From: a virus
Direction: 5' to 3' (one strand)
Length of the DNA: 25,810 nucleotides
Virus record (IMG/VR): IMGVR_UViG_3300032050_000724
Location: 1 to 25,810 of that record
A program made the translations under genes and the position numbers. Below are positions 15,671 through 22,642 of this stretch, in pieces; position 1 is the stretch's first letter; the number at the start of each line of letters is the position of its first letter. The notes below the pieces were generated by a model. The model worked only from the letters and a program-made list of their open reading frames with translations. It made no database searches and was not told the origin of the DNA.

Positions 15671-16040
15671 TATAACACTACTTGATATAAAAACAGCTTT
15701 AAGAGATAAAAAATTCAGAGAAAAACTACCAGAATCTGTTCATCCAGATGTGCAAAAGTTTCTTAATAATCCAAATTGCACATGCAATTTTCCAATTTAT
15801 GAAAAAATAATGCGTGAAGCAAAAAAAGCTTTGGAAGAATATTTCCCAGATAAAAACTATAAGTCATTAGATGAAAAAATAGAAAAGCTTTCGAGAAATA
15901 ACTGGATGGTTATAAATTGTTCTATAGGTGAGCTAGAATCTAAACTAAAGTCGCTACGCCCCGGTAGAAAACAAATAGCAGTTACACGATACGAAGATCA
16001 AGTTACTGTAGTTGTAAATGAACTTGAAGAATTGTTTTGA
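15657..16040 (+). CDS. Conserved-looking small protein of unknown function
   Basis: The 127-residue protein is not recognised. It starts MKSGDITLLDIKTALRDKKF, followed by LPESVHPDVQKFLNNPNCTCN with two nearby Cys, a helical Lys/Glu-rich middle and a C-terminal half with alternating beta strands (IAVTRYEDQVTVVVNELEE). AGGAAG precedes the ATG at good spacing. The 14-base overlap with the zinc-ribbon gene implies one transcript. Its last 43 bases overlap the convergent TPR-like gene. Confidence 0.7.
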   Translation: MKSGDITLLDIKTALRDKKFREKLPESVHPDVQKFLNNPNCTCNFPIYEKIMREAKKALEEYFPDKNYKSLDEKIEKLSRNNWMVINCSIGELESKLKSLRPGRKQIAVTRYEDQVTVVVNELEELF

Positions 16041-16846
16041 TCTGTGCTTATTACAATTTTTATATTCGATATTGTTTTTTTTACTGAGTCATACATTTTC
16101 TTAGCATAGTCTTCATTTCTGTCAATCCATATTGGTTGTGTATCGAATATATCTCTTTTTTGTTTAACGATCATTGCGTTCTTGTAAATGGCTAAAGACT
16201 TTTCATAAAATTTGTTGTCAAGTAAAATATCTGCCCATGCACACCACAATTCGACCATAGAGGGAGCCAGAAAAATAGCTACTCCTAAATGCTCCAATGA
16301 TTTTTTTAAATTTTGCATCTTAAAGTTATAAACTAAACCACAGTAATAACGAATCATGACTTGATTTTGAATTTCTTTAGAATTGTGGAATATCCATTTT
16401 TCAGACTCTAGTAAGAATTTTTTGTAGTCTTTTTTTTCATAAATCGAAACTAAATCCTTACAATCGTCATCTAATATAGGACTTTTAAATTTTACTGATG
16501 TGTCTTGTAAAATTATTTGTTGAGAAGATTGGTTTTTATATAATAATTTATTAGAAAAAAATCGTTTTTGTTTTTTAATCCATTTTCCATCACTCACACA
16601 AACAAAGTTTGTTTTAACTTCGAAATCATCCAAACTAAAATGTTTGATACTTTCACTAGCATTTACTTTAAGTATGCCATCAATTTTATTTTGATAACAA
16701 AACTTTTCTAATGAATTTTTATCATTAAGTATCTTTGAATCGAAATATTTGAAGTCTTGATTTGTCGTTAATATTAAATCAGAAAATTTTTTAAAATAAA
16801 CCTCTTGAGATGGGTCTTTTAAATGATCAATTAATATTGCTATCAT
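15998..16846 (-). CDS. TPR-like repeat protein of unknown function
   Basis: The 282-residue product has an N-terminal half (1-125) of alternating strands and helices without a known signature. The C-terminal half has tetratricopeptide-like helices, about 130-255: YYCGLVYNFKMQNLKKSLEHLG, ending at an LAP turn, then WCAWADILLDNKFYEKSLAIYKNA. The spacing of the small residues, the aromatic and the P in the LAP turn fit TPRs. The tail is Ser/Thr-rich. TPRs mediate protein contacts; some sit at the C-terminus of glycosyltransferases, but no transferase motif is seen here. GAGG precedes the ATG. It lies on the opposite strand to its plus-strand neighbours and its end overlaps the 127-residue gene. 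Codon use is strongly AT-rich. Confidence 0.68.
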   Translation of the reverse strand: MIAILIDHLKDPSQEVYFKKFSDLILTTNQDFKYFDSKILNDKNSLEKFCYQNKIDGILKVNASESIKHFSLDDFEVKTNFVCVSDGKWIKKQKRFFSNKLLYKNQSSQQIILQDTSVKFKSPILDDDCKDLVSIYEKKDYKKFLLESEKWIFHNSKEIQNQVMIRYYCGLVYNFKMQNLKKSLEHLGVAIFLAPSMVELWCAWADILLDNKFYEKSLAIYKNAMIVKQKRDIFDTQPIWIDRNEDYAKKMYDSVKKTISNIKIVISTDQNNSSSSFTTTVT

Positions 16847-16994
16847 TTATTTTTTCCTCAAAAATAGATTTAAATATATCTTTGTTCTTGACTAATGTTT
16901 TATTATTATCTAAAATTTCTATAATGTGAATTAAAAGATGTTTTTTTTGCGGATTCCATAAATAGTCGTAAAAAATTTCAAGTATGTTTTTCAT
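16827..16994 (-). CDS. Possible 55-residue gene upstream of the TPR-like gene
   Basis: An open frame starts MKNILEIFYDYLWNPQKKH and continues with a helical, Ile/Lys/Asn-rich sequence to a TGA that lies 20 bases inside the next gene. This overlap matches the style of other genes here, and without it a 150-base stretch would be empty. There is no clear ribosome site; the ATG is preceded by an AT-rich TATAA-like run. Codon bias cannot be judged in such a short AT-rich frame, so it may be chance. Confidence 0.4.
   Translation of the reverse strand: MKNILEIFYDYLWNPQKKHLLIHIIEILDNNKTLVKNKDIFKSIFEEKINDSNIN
16957..16964 (+). promoter_or_regulatory. Weak candidate late-type promoter motif before the sigma factor gene
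   Basis: CATAAATA lies 51 bases before the sigma ATG, on the correct strand. It differs from the T4 late octamer by one base. Motifs this short are expected a few times by chance in DNA this AT-rich, so this is only a candidate. Confidence 0.2.
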
Positions 16995-17015
16995 TTATAT
17001 TACCAAAGGAGAAAA

Positions 17016-17552
17016 ATGTCTACTGAATATCTAAACAATAAATCATTTGAGATAATAATAATAAAGTATCAAAAAGCACAAAGAGCCAAGCAGAGGTTAA
17101 GCTTTTTGCAAAAAGATATGGAAATGCAAAAACGAATAGCTAAAAATCTTAAATCGCCTTTGATAGTTGATGAATCTGAAATAAGAAATGCCGAATTAGA
17201 CTATGCAGAAGCACAACGAATTTTGGCAACTGCGTTTTACACCCTGTCACAAAACATAGTTAGATATGCTAAGTTTAGCCATATAGATGAAGATGACGCT
17301 GTACAAGAAGGCGTATTGATATGCTTTGAAAGAGCAGAAAAATTCGATCCGGCAAAAGGAAAAGCATTCAATTACATGACAACATGTATCCTAAACCATT
17401 TTAGACAGTTATGGAGATCAGCTAGAAATTACCAAGAATTGAAAAAGAGATACAATGACATACAACAAATAAGACTTGGAATTGATTTGATGAATAAAAG
17501 AAAAGACAAAATAAATAGTAAAAATTTTGATAAGTATTATGAAAGAAGATAG
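17016..17552 (+). CDS. gp55-like late-transcription sigma factor
   Basis: The 178-residue protein has a sigma region-2-like core at about 77-145: LSQNIVRYAKFSHIDEDDAVQEGV, ICFERAEKFDPAKGKAFNYMTT, then ILNHFRQLWRSARNY. The acidic start, the EG helix turn, the F(D/E)..KG.AF.YMT strand-helix and the basic aromatic helix match sigma-70 region 2 and its reduced form in T4 gp55 (185 residues). The N-terminal 70 residues are a basic helix and the C-terminal 30 are Lys/Arg-rich. There is no region 4. T4 gp55 makes RNA polymerase read TATAAATA promoters; similar octamers lie before two structural transcripts in this window. AAAGGAG precedes the ATG at good spacing. Which core polymerase it uses is inferred to be the host's. 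Confidence 0.83.
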   Translation: MSTEYLNNKSFEIIIIKYQKAQRAKQRLSFLQKDMEMQKRIAKNLKSPLIVDESEIRNAELDYAEAQRILATAFYTLSQNIVRYAKFSHIDEDDAVQEGVLICFERAEKFDPAKGKAFNYMTTCILNHFRQLWRSARNYQELKKRYNDIQQIRLGIDLMNKRKDKINSKNFDKYYERR

Positions 17553-17606
17553 TTTTATCATTCAATGATTCATATAATAGTTTGTATTTCTTTTATAAGG
17601 AAAGGA

Positions 17607-17630
17607 ATGACTGCTTATATGCTGTCTTAA
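17607..17630 (+). CDS. Seven-codon ORF before the HTH-like gene (possible leader peptide)
   Basis: ATG with the ribosome site AAGGA five bases upstream opens a seven-codon frame (MTAYMLS) ending in TAA, and the next gene's ATG follows after four bases. The downstream gene has no ribosome site of its own, so its translation may depend on re-initiation after this mini-ORF. It may also simply be a fortuitous start. Confidence 0.35.
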   Translation: MTAYMLS

Positions 17631-17634
17631 TATC

Positions 17635-17871
17635 ATGCGAAAAAATTTTTTAGAAGTACTCGAAAAACAAGAAATTCTTCAAATTTTAGAAAACAATGGT
17701 TTCAAAGATAAGATTGAAGCTCTTCTTCTCAATGAAAGCAAAGTGTATACCAAAAAAGGCAGGCTTAATAAAAGCGGAGCATGTCGGATTCTTGGAATGA
17801 AGCCTAAAGAGCTTGAAGATTTTTTGAGTAAATGCAGAGAAACAATTAAGGCAGATCAGTTTTTAGACTAG
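17635..17871 (+). CDS. Small HTH-like protein next to the sigma factor
   Basis: The 78-residue protein is helical, with a helix-turn-helix-looking centre: KKGRLNKSGACRILGMKPKELEDFLSKC. It has no recognised family. Its position behind the gp55-like gene, 82 bases away, invites comparison with T4 gp33, the small co-activator that works with gp55 in late transcription, or with a detached sigma region-4-like helix-turn-helix. Neither is shown by the sequence. The frame is closed upstream at 17610, so the two genes are not one gene split by a single stop. No ribosome site precedes the ATG; see the seven-codon ORF immediately upstream. Confidence 0.65.
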   Translation: MRKNFLEVLEKQEILQILENNGFKDKIEALLLNESKVYTKKGRLNKSGACRILGMKPKELEDFLSKCRETIKADQFLD

Positions 17872-18353
17872 TTTTTATATGCTCTGTCATATTTAATTGA
17901 TATGTCTACAGTAACAACATCTCCATTAGACATATCTAGAGAGCCAAAATTGGCACTTTCACAATAAGCGCCTTCTAAAATCCAAACATCTAAGGGATTT
18001 CCACAACCATCTAAGGTAAAAATCCGACACAACTTTTTATGTGGGCTACTCTTTGTGTAAAGTCCAAAATTAGGGTTGTAAATCTGTAATATCCAATTCC
18101 ATACCGGATTATTTGATGAAATGTCATATAAAGTTATGTTAATCGGATCAAAATTCGGCCTTGATGGAAAACTAATGGTTTCTTGCAAGTGTGGTACTGT
18201 TATTGAGTCAAATTTTATAGACGGTCTTCCAGCTGTTAATGACGGCCATGAAAATATGCCATCATCACAAACATCTGGAATCGTAAATAAATAACGAAAT
18301 TTCCTCTTGAAAACTGTTTGCCAAGCCCAAGATATTCCAAGTAATTGCGCCAC
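17868..18353 (-). CDS. Second tail-tube-like protein (gp19 paralogue)
   Basis: The 161-residue protein starts with GTG, placed by GGAGG eight bases upstream. It is clearly a paralogue of the 193-residue tube protein encoded just upstream. Shared features in order are FKRKFR near the start, RPS, HL, the P..P.F stretch, YD, the W..I.Y region, LDGCGN and an ending FG.L....D...V.I..KY. Its length is close to T4 gp19 (163). In T4 the tube family also includes gp54, the tube initiator in the baseplate, and some phages carry extra tube-like proteins for the tip or terminator. This copy may fill such a role, but that is inference. It is the last gene of the late cluster, with its own CATAAATA motif and a terminator separating it from the first tube gene. 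Confidence 0.83.
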   Translation of the reverse strand: MAQLLGISWAWQTVFKRKFRYLFTIPDVCDDGIFSWPSLTAGRPSIKFDSITVPHLQETISFPSRPNFDPINITLYDISSNNPVWNWILQIYNPNFGLYTKSSPHKKLCRIFTLDGCGNPLDVWILEGAYCESANFGSLDMSNGDVVTVDISIKYDRAYKN

Positions 18354-18367
18354 TATAATCCTCCAAG

Positions 18368-18375
18368 ATTATTTA
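18368..18375 (-). promoter_or_regulatory. Candidate late-type promoter for the second tube gene
   Basis: On the minus strand CATAAATA lies 14 bases before the GTG start, with the GGAGG ribosome site between them. It differs from the T4 late octamer only in the first base and sits immediately downstream of a strong terminator, where a new promoter is needed. The leader would be very short. Confidence 0.5.
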
Positions 18376-18385
18376 TGTTTTGATA

Positions 18386-18415
18386 TGAAAAAAGGCATCA
18401 GTAAAACTGATGCCT
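18386..18415 (-). terminator. Rho-independent terminator after the tail tube gene
   Basis: A perfect 12-base-pair stem (AAAGGCATCAGT / ACTGATGCCTTT) with a 3-base loop is followed on the minus strand by a continuous T run. It lies 26 bases after the stop of the 193-residue tube gene and ends the gp15-sheath-tube transcript. On the plus strand it is followed only by TTTGAG, so it works mainly in the minus direction. Confidence 0.93.
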
Positions 18416-18440
18416 TTGAGGTATTGTTTAATATTCAGAA

Positions 18441-19022
18441 TCAGCAACCATTGAATACTGGCTGTGCTCCAGCCAAGTTTGTTCTGTTCATGAACTGGTA
18501 TTTCATGCTCACGGTGATATCGCATTGGTCGTTTTGATCATAACCCAAATCACCAAAATCAACACTCTTGGGCCAGCATAGGTACATCGTGAATTGCTCT
18601 AGTCCATTACCGCAACCATCAAGCATGACGAGCTTAGCTGTTGCGGTGTAACCACCGGGACCAGTTGCCCTTACTGCCATTCTTGGGTTGATTGGGCTGC
18701 TGCTGGGGGATAAGAAGTCATAGACTCCACCAATCCAGTTGTAAAGAGATAACATGCTGTTATCGCTATCAACGATATCATAGTAAACAACTTCGGCATC
18801 ACCAAAGGTTGGTTTTCCCGGCATTGGCATATAGCCATGCAAGTGATGCACGGTAACTTCCTGCATATCAACGCTGGGCCTCTTTGTGGTTTTCACAAAG
18901 TGATCAGGAATGAAGGCACTAGCGTTGCCACCGATGCCATCGACTCTGAAAACCCATCTAAACTTCCTTTTGAATGTAACATTTTGATCGGCAATTTTGC
19001 CAATACCCATATTGTAGGCCAT
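18441..19022 (-). CDS. Tail tube protein (gp19-like)
   Basis: The 193-residue protein forms the inner tube of the contractile tail. It directly follows the sheath gene (20-base gap, AGGAGA ribosome site), as gp19 follows gp18 in T4. Sequence signs are an FKRKFRWVFRVDGIGG start, TVHHLHGYMPMPGKPTFGDAEV in the first half, a YDFLSPSSSP stretch and a conserved LDGCGNGLEQFTMYLCWPKSVDFGDLGY before the final strands. This is the usual pattern of T4-like and related tube proteins that stack as hexameric rings. It is about 30 residues longer than T4 gp19, with a short C-terminal tail ending FNGC. A strong terminator follows, which fits a highly expressed late gene. The shorter copy downstream is a paralogue. 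Confidence 0.88.
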   Translation of the reverse strand: MAYNMGIGKIADQNVTFKRKFRWVFRVDGIGGNASAFIPDHFVKTTKRPSVDMQEVTVHHLHGYMPMPGKPTFGDAEVVYYDIVDSDNSMLSLYNWIGGVYDFLSPSSSPINPRMAVRATGPGGYTATAKLVMLDGCGNGLEQFTMYLCWPKSVDFGDLGYDQNDQCDITVSMKYQFMNRTNLAGAQPVFNGC

Positions 19023-19042
19023 AAAAATCTCCTATCTAGTTA

Positions 19043-21409
19043 TTAAACAACTACCTCAGTATTTTCAGTAAAGCTGCCAGTTCTGTGCAAAGAGAACTCG
19101 ATGAAGATGAACTCTGCTGCTTTTACAGGCTGTACGCCAATTCTGGCTCTCATTTCGTTTCTGTCGATTACATCAGCAGTATTCAATTCTGCATCACATT
19201 TCACGACATAGTCATAAATGCCTTGGTTTGTAACTACATTTTGAAGAATACCCTTGCAAAGATCGACAAAGCGCTCTCTCAACTGCTCGGTGTGTGGGTC
19301 GAACAGCAAGGAACGACTTTGAATTCTGATGTTCTTTTCAAGATAAAACATCAATCTTCTTACATTCACTCTATCAAGAGCGGTGGGTCTGCGTTGTAGA
19401 GTCTTTTGGCCCCACACTAAGAATCCATCGATGTCGGGATAGGTGATAATTGGGTTGATTGCATTTCTGTTGCCATACATCAAGTCTCTCTCTGTTAGAG
19501 TTGGTTGAGAGTAGACATCTGTGATGCCGGGAACAACACCTCTGTTTACACCGGCTGGTGCAAACCATGGGAATGACAAGCTGTCACTTCTGGCGATTGT
19601 TGCTAATACGGCACCACTAGGTGGAACCCAAACATCTAGATTGTTGTAAGTGTCACGAATCTTGACCCAAGGCCAGTAAAGTGCGCCAAAGTCAGAGTCA
19701 AATCGGACGGTGTTAAGTGGATGAACACCATTTTGCCAGTCTATGATTTCCTGTGGTGTGAGACCAAGAGGAGGATCAACGATTGCCAAGCAATCCTGTC
19801 TGAGATTTTGGCAGAGATTCAGTAGAGCCACTACAACACTTGTTGAGGAGTGTCCGGGGACTGCAACTAGATCAATATCAATTTGCTCTGGCTCAGACAA
19901 GGAATATAATCCTGTGTATGCAACAGGGCTTCCTATCAAGAGAGCATCTTGAGCATCTGGATCAGTTGGAATACCATCGGTTCCACCAGACAAAGCAACA
20001 CCAGTTGCTGGGCTGTTTACTGGAGGGGCAGAGATGGTAGTGTTGTCTGTGACTTTGATGTAATCGCTCACTAATGCCAAGTAGGTTCCAACATAGTATT
20101 GGGACATCTCATTCTTAGTTAGGTTGCCCCAAGCCTCAACAGGATTTGAGTTGTTGTAGACCTGAATATTGAAAGTTCCACCAGTTTCGTTGGTGATGAC
20201 TACGCTAGTGCTGTTGCCATCTTGACCGGGGGAATCAGCTAGAACTGTGAATGTTGGAGTAGTTCCGGCAGCTGTTGGGCCGGTGAAGATGCCAGCTGTA
20301 TAAGCGCCGACTGCATCGGAACTTGTGCTGGGAGAAACACCAGACTGAATGTTATTTGACATACCAAAGACTACATCTCCGGTGCTGGCAGGCTTAACGC
20401 TAATCTTGGCATCTCTACCGAAAGTTAGAGTTTTTAGTATTATGTTGTAGCCACCTTCTGTAACAGCTTCAAATCCTCCGGGGAGTTCAGCTGTGATGTA
20501 GTTGTTAATTTCATCAACTACATCTTGGGTGGTGTAAGGGCCACCTGACAAGAGGGTTGCTAGGTCAACAACTTGAACAACATCATCGATGTTCACATTG
20601 TCTGTGCCTTGAACAACAACCTGTAGTGTCAAGCTGGTAAGTGTGCTGAAGTCCCAAGTGTCTGGGGATGTGGAAGAACCATCATCAGGGAATTGGACGG
20701 CTGTGCCGGTAAGAACGGCAGGCTCCATGTCCTCACCCAAGTAGACAGGACTACCGGGACCAACAAGCATGTTTTGTACGCTGACAAACTCTAGAACTGC
20801 GCTAGGACCATAAGCCCAAGTAGTTTTAATTCCAACAGTTGGGTATCCGGTACCTTGTACGAAGAACTCGATTCCATCGACAGCATAGTCTAGCTGACTA
20901 TTAAGTTCGTCAACCAAAGTGCTTGTTGAATAGGTTCCAGCCAAAACAACCAAGGTTTTTGCAGCTAGGACACCATTCAGCTTCCAGCGGAAGAAAGCAT
21001 CGTCAGCAAAAGTGATTGAGTTGCCAACTGGAGAGGTTGCGGAATAGACGCTAATAACTTGGCCTGCTGGCAGAATAGGAGCGCTGGCAGTCTCGGCATA
21101 GGTTGGACTTGCAATATTGGTATCAGCAACACGAACAATCACTACCTCGTTGCTTACTTGCAAGGCAAGTTGGGCAGCGTAAACAAGATAGGGATCGCCA
21201 GACTCTGGGTGTGGGTTGCCAAATATGTTTGCGAGTTGTGTTAGTGTGGTAATGGTTGTTGGTGTATTGATTGGCCCCTTCGAGGCAAACCCAACTAAAC
21301 CTATACGGTTCAAACTTGGTGTGGTTGGCACGAAGCTTAAATCTTTTTCGGTAATTCTTACCGAAGGACTGATTGTGTTGGAGGGAGGAAATCCCTTAAG
21401 TATTGCCAT
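19043..21409 (-). CDS. Contractile tail sheath protein (gp18-like)
   Basis: At 788 residues this is larger than T4 gp18 (659). The N-terminal part, SPSVRITEKDLS then RIGLVGFASKGPINTPTTITTLTQLANIFG, and the C-terminal part, from about 560, with the run PPSGAVLATIARSD, RRPTALDRVNVRRLMFYLEKNIR and GVQPVKAAEFIFIEFSLHRTG, are the conserved sheath core. They form the ring contacts and contraction handshake. Residues about 130-480 are beta-rich, Thr/Gly/Val-rich and without charge clusters; they correspond to surface-exposed inserted domains, which vary between phages. AGGAGA precedes the ATG. The start overlaps the end of the 74-residue gene by 14 bases, and the tube gene follows. Codons are less AT-rich than in the accessory block, as expected for an abundant virion protein. 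Confidence 0.95.
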   Translation of the reverse strand: MAILKGFPPSNTISPSVRITEKDLSFVPTTPSLNRIGLVGFASKGPINTPTTITTLTQLANIFGNPHPESGDPYLVYAAQLALQVSNEVVIVRVADTNIASPTYAETASAPILPAGQVISVYSATSPVGNSITFADDAFFRWKLNGVLAAKTLVVLAGTYSTSTLVDELNSQLDYAVDGIEFFVQGTGYPTVGIKTTWAYGPSAVLEFVSVQNMLVGPGSPVYLGEDMEPAVLTGTAVQFPDDGSSTSPDTWDFSTLTSLTLQVVVQGTDNVNIDDVVQVVDLATLLSGGPYTTQDVVDEINNYITAELPGGFEAVTEGGYNIILKTLTFGRDAKISVKPASTGDVVFGMSNNIQSGVSPSTSSDAVGAYTAGIFTGPTAAGTTPTFTVLADSPGQDGNSTSVVITNETGGTFNIQVYNNSNPVEAWGNLTKNEMSQYYVGTYLALVSDYIKVTDNTTISAPPVNSPATGVALSGGTDGIPTDPDAQDALLIGSPVAYTGLYSLSEPEQIDIDLVAVPGHSSTSVVVALLNLCQNLRQDCLAIVDPPLGLTPQEIIDWQNGVHPLNTVRFDSDFGALYWPWVKIRDTYNNLDVWVPPSGAVLATIARSDSLSFPWFAPAGVNRGVVPGITDVYSQPTLTERDLMYGNRNAINPIITYPDIDGFLVWGQKTLQRRPTALDRVNVRRLMFYLEKNIRIQSRSLLFDPHTEQLRERFVDLCKGILQNVVTNQGIYDYVVKCDAELNTADVIDRNEMRARIGVQPVKAAEFIFIEFSLHRTGSFTENTEVVV

Positions 21410-21620
21410 GTTTGTCTCCTATACTTAAATGTCTGGTTGATATAAGACCAGCCTTTTCTGCTCTATCTATATATTCAGTTGATCTCTCTTCTTCTAAATG
21501 AAAAATATTTTTTCCGTTTCCTATCCCCGGAATGTTCAAAACTGTGAAGCTTTTTGGAGCAAGTCGAGACTTGATTATTAGTTGTATCGGATGTCTTTTG
21601 TTGTTTTTTATTTCTATCAT
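21396..21620 (-). CDS. Small unknown protein between sheath stabiliser and sheath genes
   Basis: The 74-residue protein starts with an ATGA overlap on the gp15-like stop and ends 14 bases inside the sheath gene, so it is a coupled member of the late operon. It begins MIEIKNNKRHPIQLIIKSR and has PKSFTVLNIPGIGNGKNIFHLEEE, suggesting a small beta-barrel-like fold with a helical tail. The pattern of strand, short loop and GIG turn resembles small phage structural or assembly proteins, but no family is recognised. Confidence 0.7.
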   Translation of the reverse strand: MIEIKNNKRHPIQLIIKSRLAPKSFTVLNIPGIGNGKNIFHLEEERSTEYIDRAEKAGLISTRHLSIGDKHGNT

Positions 21621-22609
21621 TTCAGTTCCTCAACCGCATCTTCCAGCCTGTGTAAAACTTGACTGATTTGGTCTTCATTCAAAGCATTTACTATATCAAC
21701 CCTTGTTTTGAGAACCGCTTTTTCTCTCTTGATCGGTTGGGCAACATATGTTTCTGCTGTCAAACCAAATTGAAATTTTACGACTCTCAAAGCTTGATCT
21801 CCCGGTTCTGTTTGCAGGTTGTTCGCAATCGAACTTATTTTTACGGAAACTTCCCACAAAACGCCTCTTACTTTTATGTATGCCACAGGGCTGAATTTGG
21901 TAACAATTTGTTCCAATATCTGATTCATATCTTCTAAGTGCATGGTCCAAGCAAGCAAGGTGTATTCGATGTCTAACGGAATTCCTCTAGCGACACCAAA
22001 AACAGTATCTCTTTCGTACTTTTCTGAAGCTGTAAAATTTGGTTTTCCATCAGGACCATTAAGCCAGTTAATCGCCTGATGATATGTGTACCTAGCAGGT
22101 GCAATTGCATATCCGGTGCTGCTGATTGCAAGCATAGGAAGCTTTATTCTGTCAACTACCAAAGTCTCATCTTTACGAACATTCTCTTGGACAACAGCAG
22201 CAACCGCTCTTTCTTGAGTTGCCCATATGATTGGGACTGGATGCGCTTTACCATCCTCATCCAATATCACAAGATTTCTAAAAAGGTCCATTACTGCTTC
22301 ATCACAAGCACGGACAGATTTTGCATATCGATAAATTGTGTTTCTATTAGGTGTATTCAAGTCATTTACAATTGCTCCGGTTTGCATAGGGTCGCAATTG
22401 TTTTCTGTTCCCAATCCTATTTTTTGTGTGAATACATCTGTGGTCCAGTCTTCAGGTACTGGAATCCCCATGTTATTTTGATTGTCCGGTGGTTTCTTCG
22501 TATATCCCGGAGGTGGGTCTATATTTTCTGAACGCCATTGGAAGGACTGTTCTTTGATATCATTCAAAGATTTTCCATAACTGTTTACATTTGGTCCGAT
22601 TGGCTTCAT
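21617..22609 (-). CDS. Tail sheath stabiliser / tail completion protein (gp15-like)
   Basis: The 330-residue protein matches the order of T4 gp15 features. There is HPVPIIWATQERAVAAV (T4 has a similar VPITYA-type strand), then VVDRIKLPMLAISSTGYAIAP, a region PLDIEYTLLAWTMHLEDMNQILEQIVTKFSP, and VRGVLWEVSVKISSIANNL followed by RVVKFQFGLTAETYVAQP. The T4 protein caps the tail at the neck end and holds the sheath in its extended form. The N-terminal about 100 residues are polar and Pro-rich. It heads the operon gp15-like, small unknown, sheath, tube, the order expected for T4 relatives (15, 18, 19) with genes 16 and 17 missing from here. CAGGA precedes the ATG. A late octamer lies 21 bases upstream. 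Confidence 0.82.
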   Translation of the reverse strand: MKPIGPNVNSYGKSLNDIKEQSFQWRSENIDPPPGYTKKPPDNQNNMGIPVPEDWTTDVFTQKIGLGTENNCDPMQTGAIVNDLNTPNRNTIYRYAKSVRACDEAVMDLFRNLVILDEDGKAHPVPIIWATQERAVAAVVQENVRKDETLVVDRIKLPMLAISSTGYAIAPARYTYHQAINWLNGPDGKPNFTASEKYERDTVFGVARGIPLDIEYTLLAWTMHLEDMNQILEQIVTKFSPVAYIKVRGVLWEVSVKISSIANNLQTEPGDQALRVVKFQFGLTAETYVAQPIKREKAVLKTRVDIVNALNEDQISQVLHRLEDAVEELK

Positions 22610-22629
22610 AAAAATTCCTGTCTTTTATT

Positions 22630-22637
22630 TATTTATA
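22630..22637 (-). promoter_or_regulatory. Candidate T4-type late promoter TATAAATA for the tail operon
   Basis: An exact TATAAATA on the minus strand ends 21 bases before the gp15-like start codon, leaving a short leader with CAGGA. It lies in the 33-base gap to the divergent methylase gene, at the head of the sheath/tube transcript, just where a gp55-dependent promoter would be needed. The motif has several chance matches expected in this window, so position is the stronger argument. Confidence 0.6.
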
Positions 22638-22642
22638 TTATA

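Noticed and set aside
17556-17580. TATAAT at 17573 as a promoter for the HTH-like gene
   Set aside because: No acceptable -35 hexamer lies 16-18 bases upstream; such -10-like words are frequent in this AT-rich DNA.
17553-17634. Sigma factor and HTH-like gene as one gene broken by a frameshift
   Set aside because: The frame of the second gene is closed at 17610, and the 82-base gap contains several stops and a ribosome site; two genes fit better.
21659-22531. Plus-strand open frames antisense to the gp15-like gene
   Set aside because: They are shadows: Cys/Ile/Ser-rich nonsense without ribosome sites, opposite a gene with clear family motifs.
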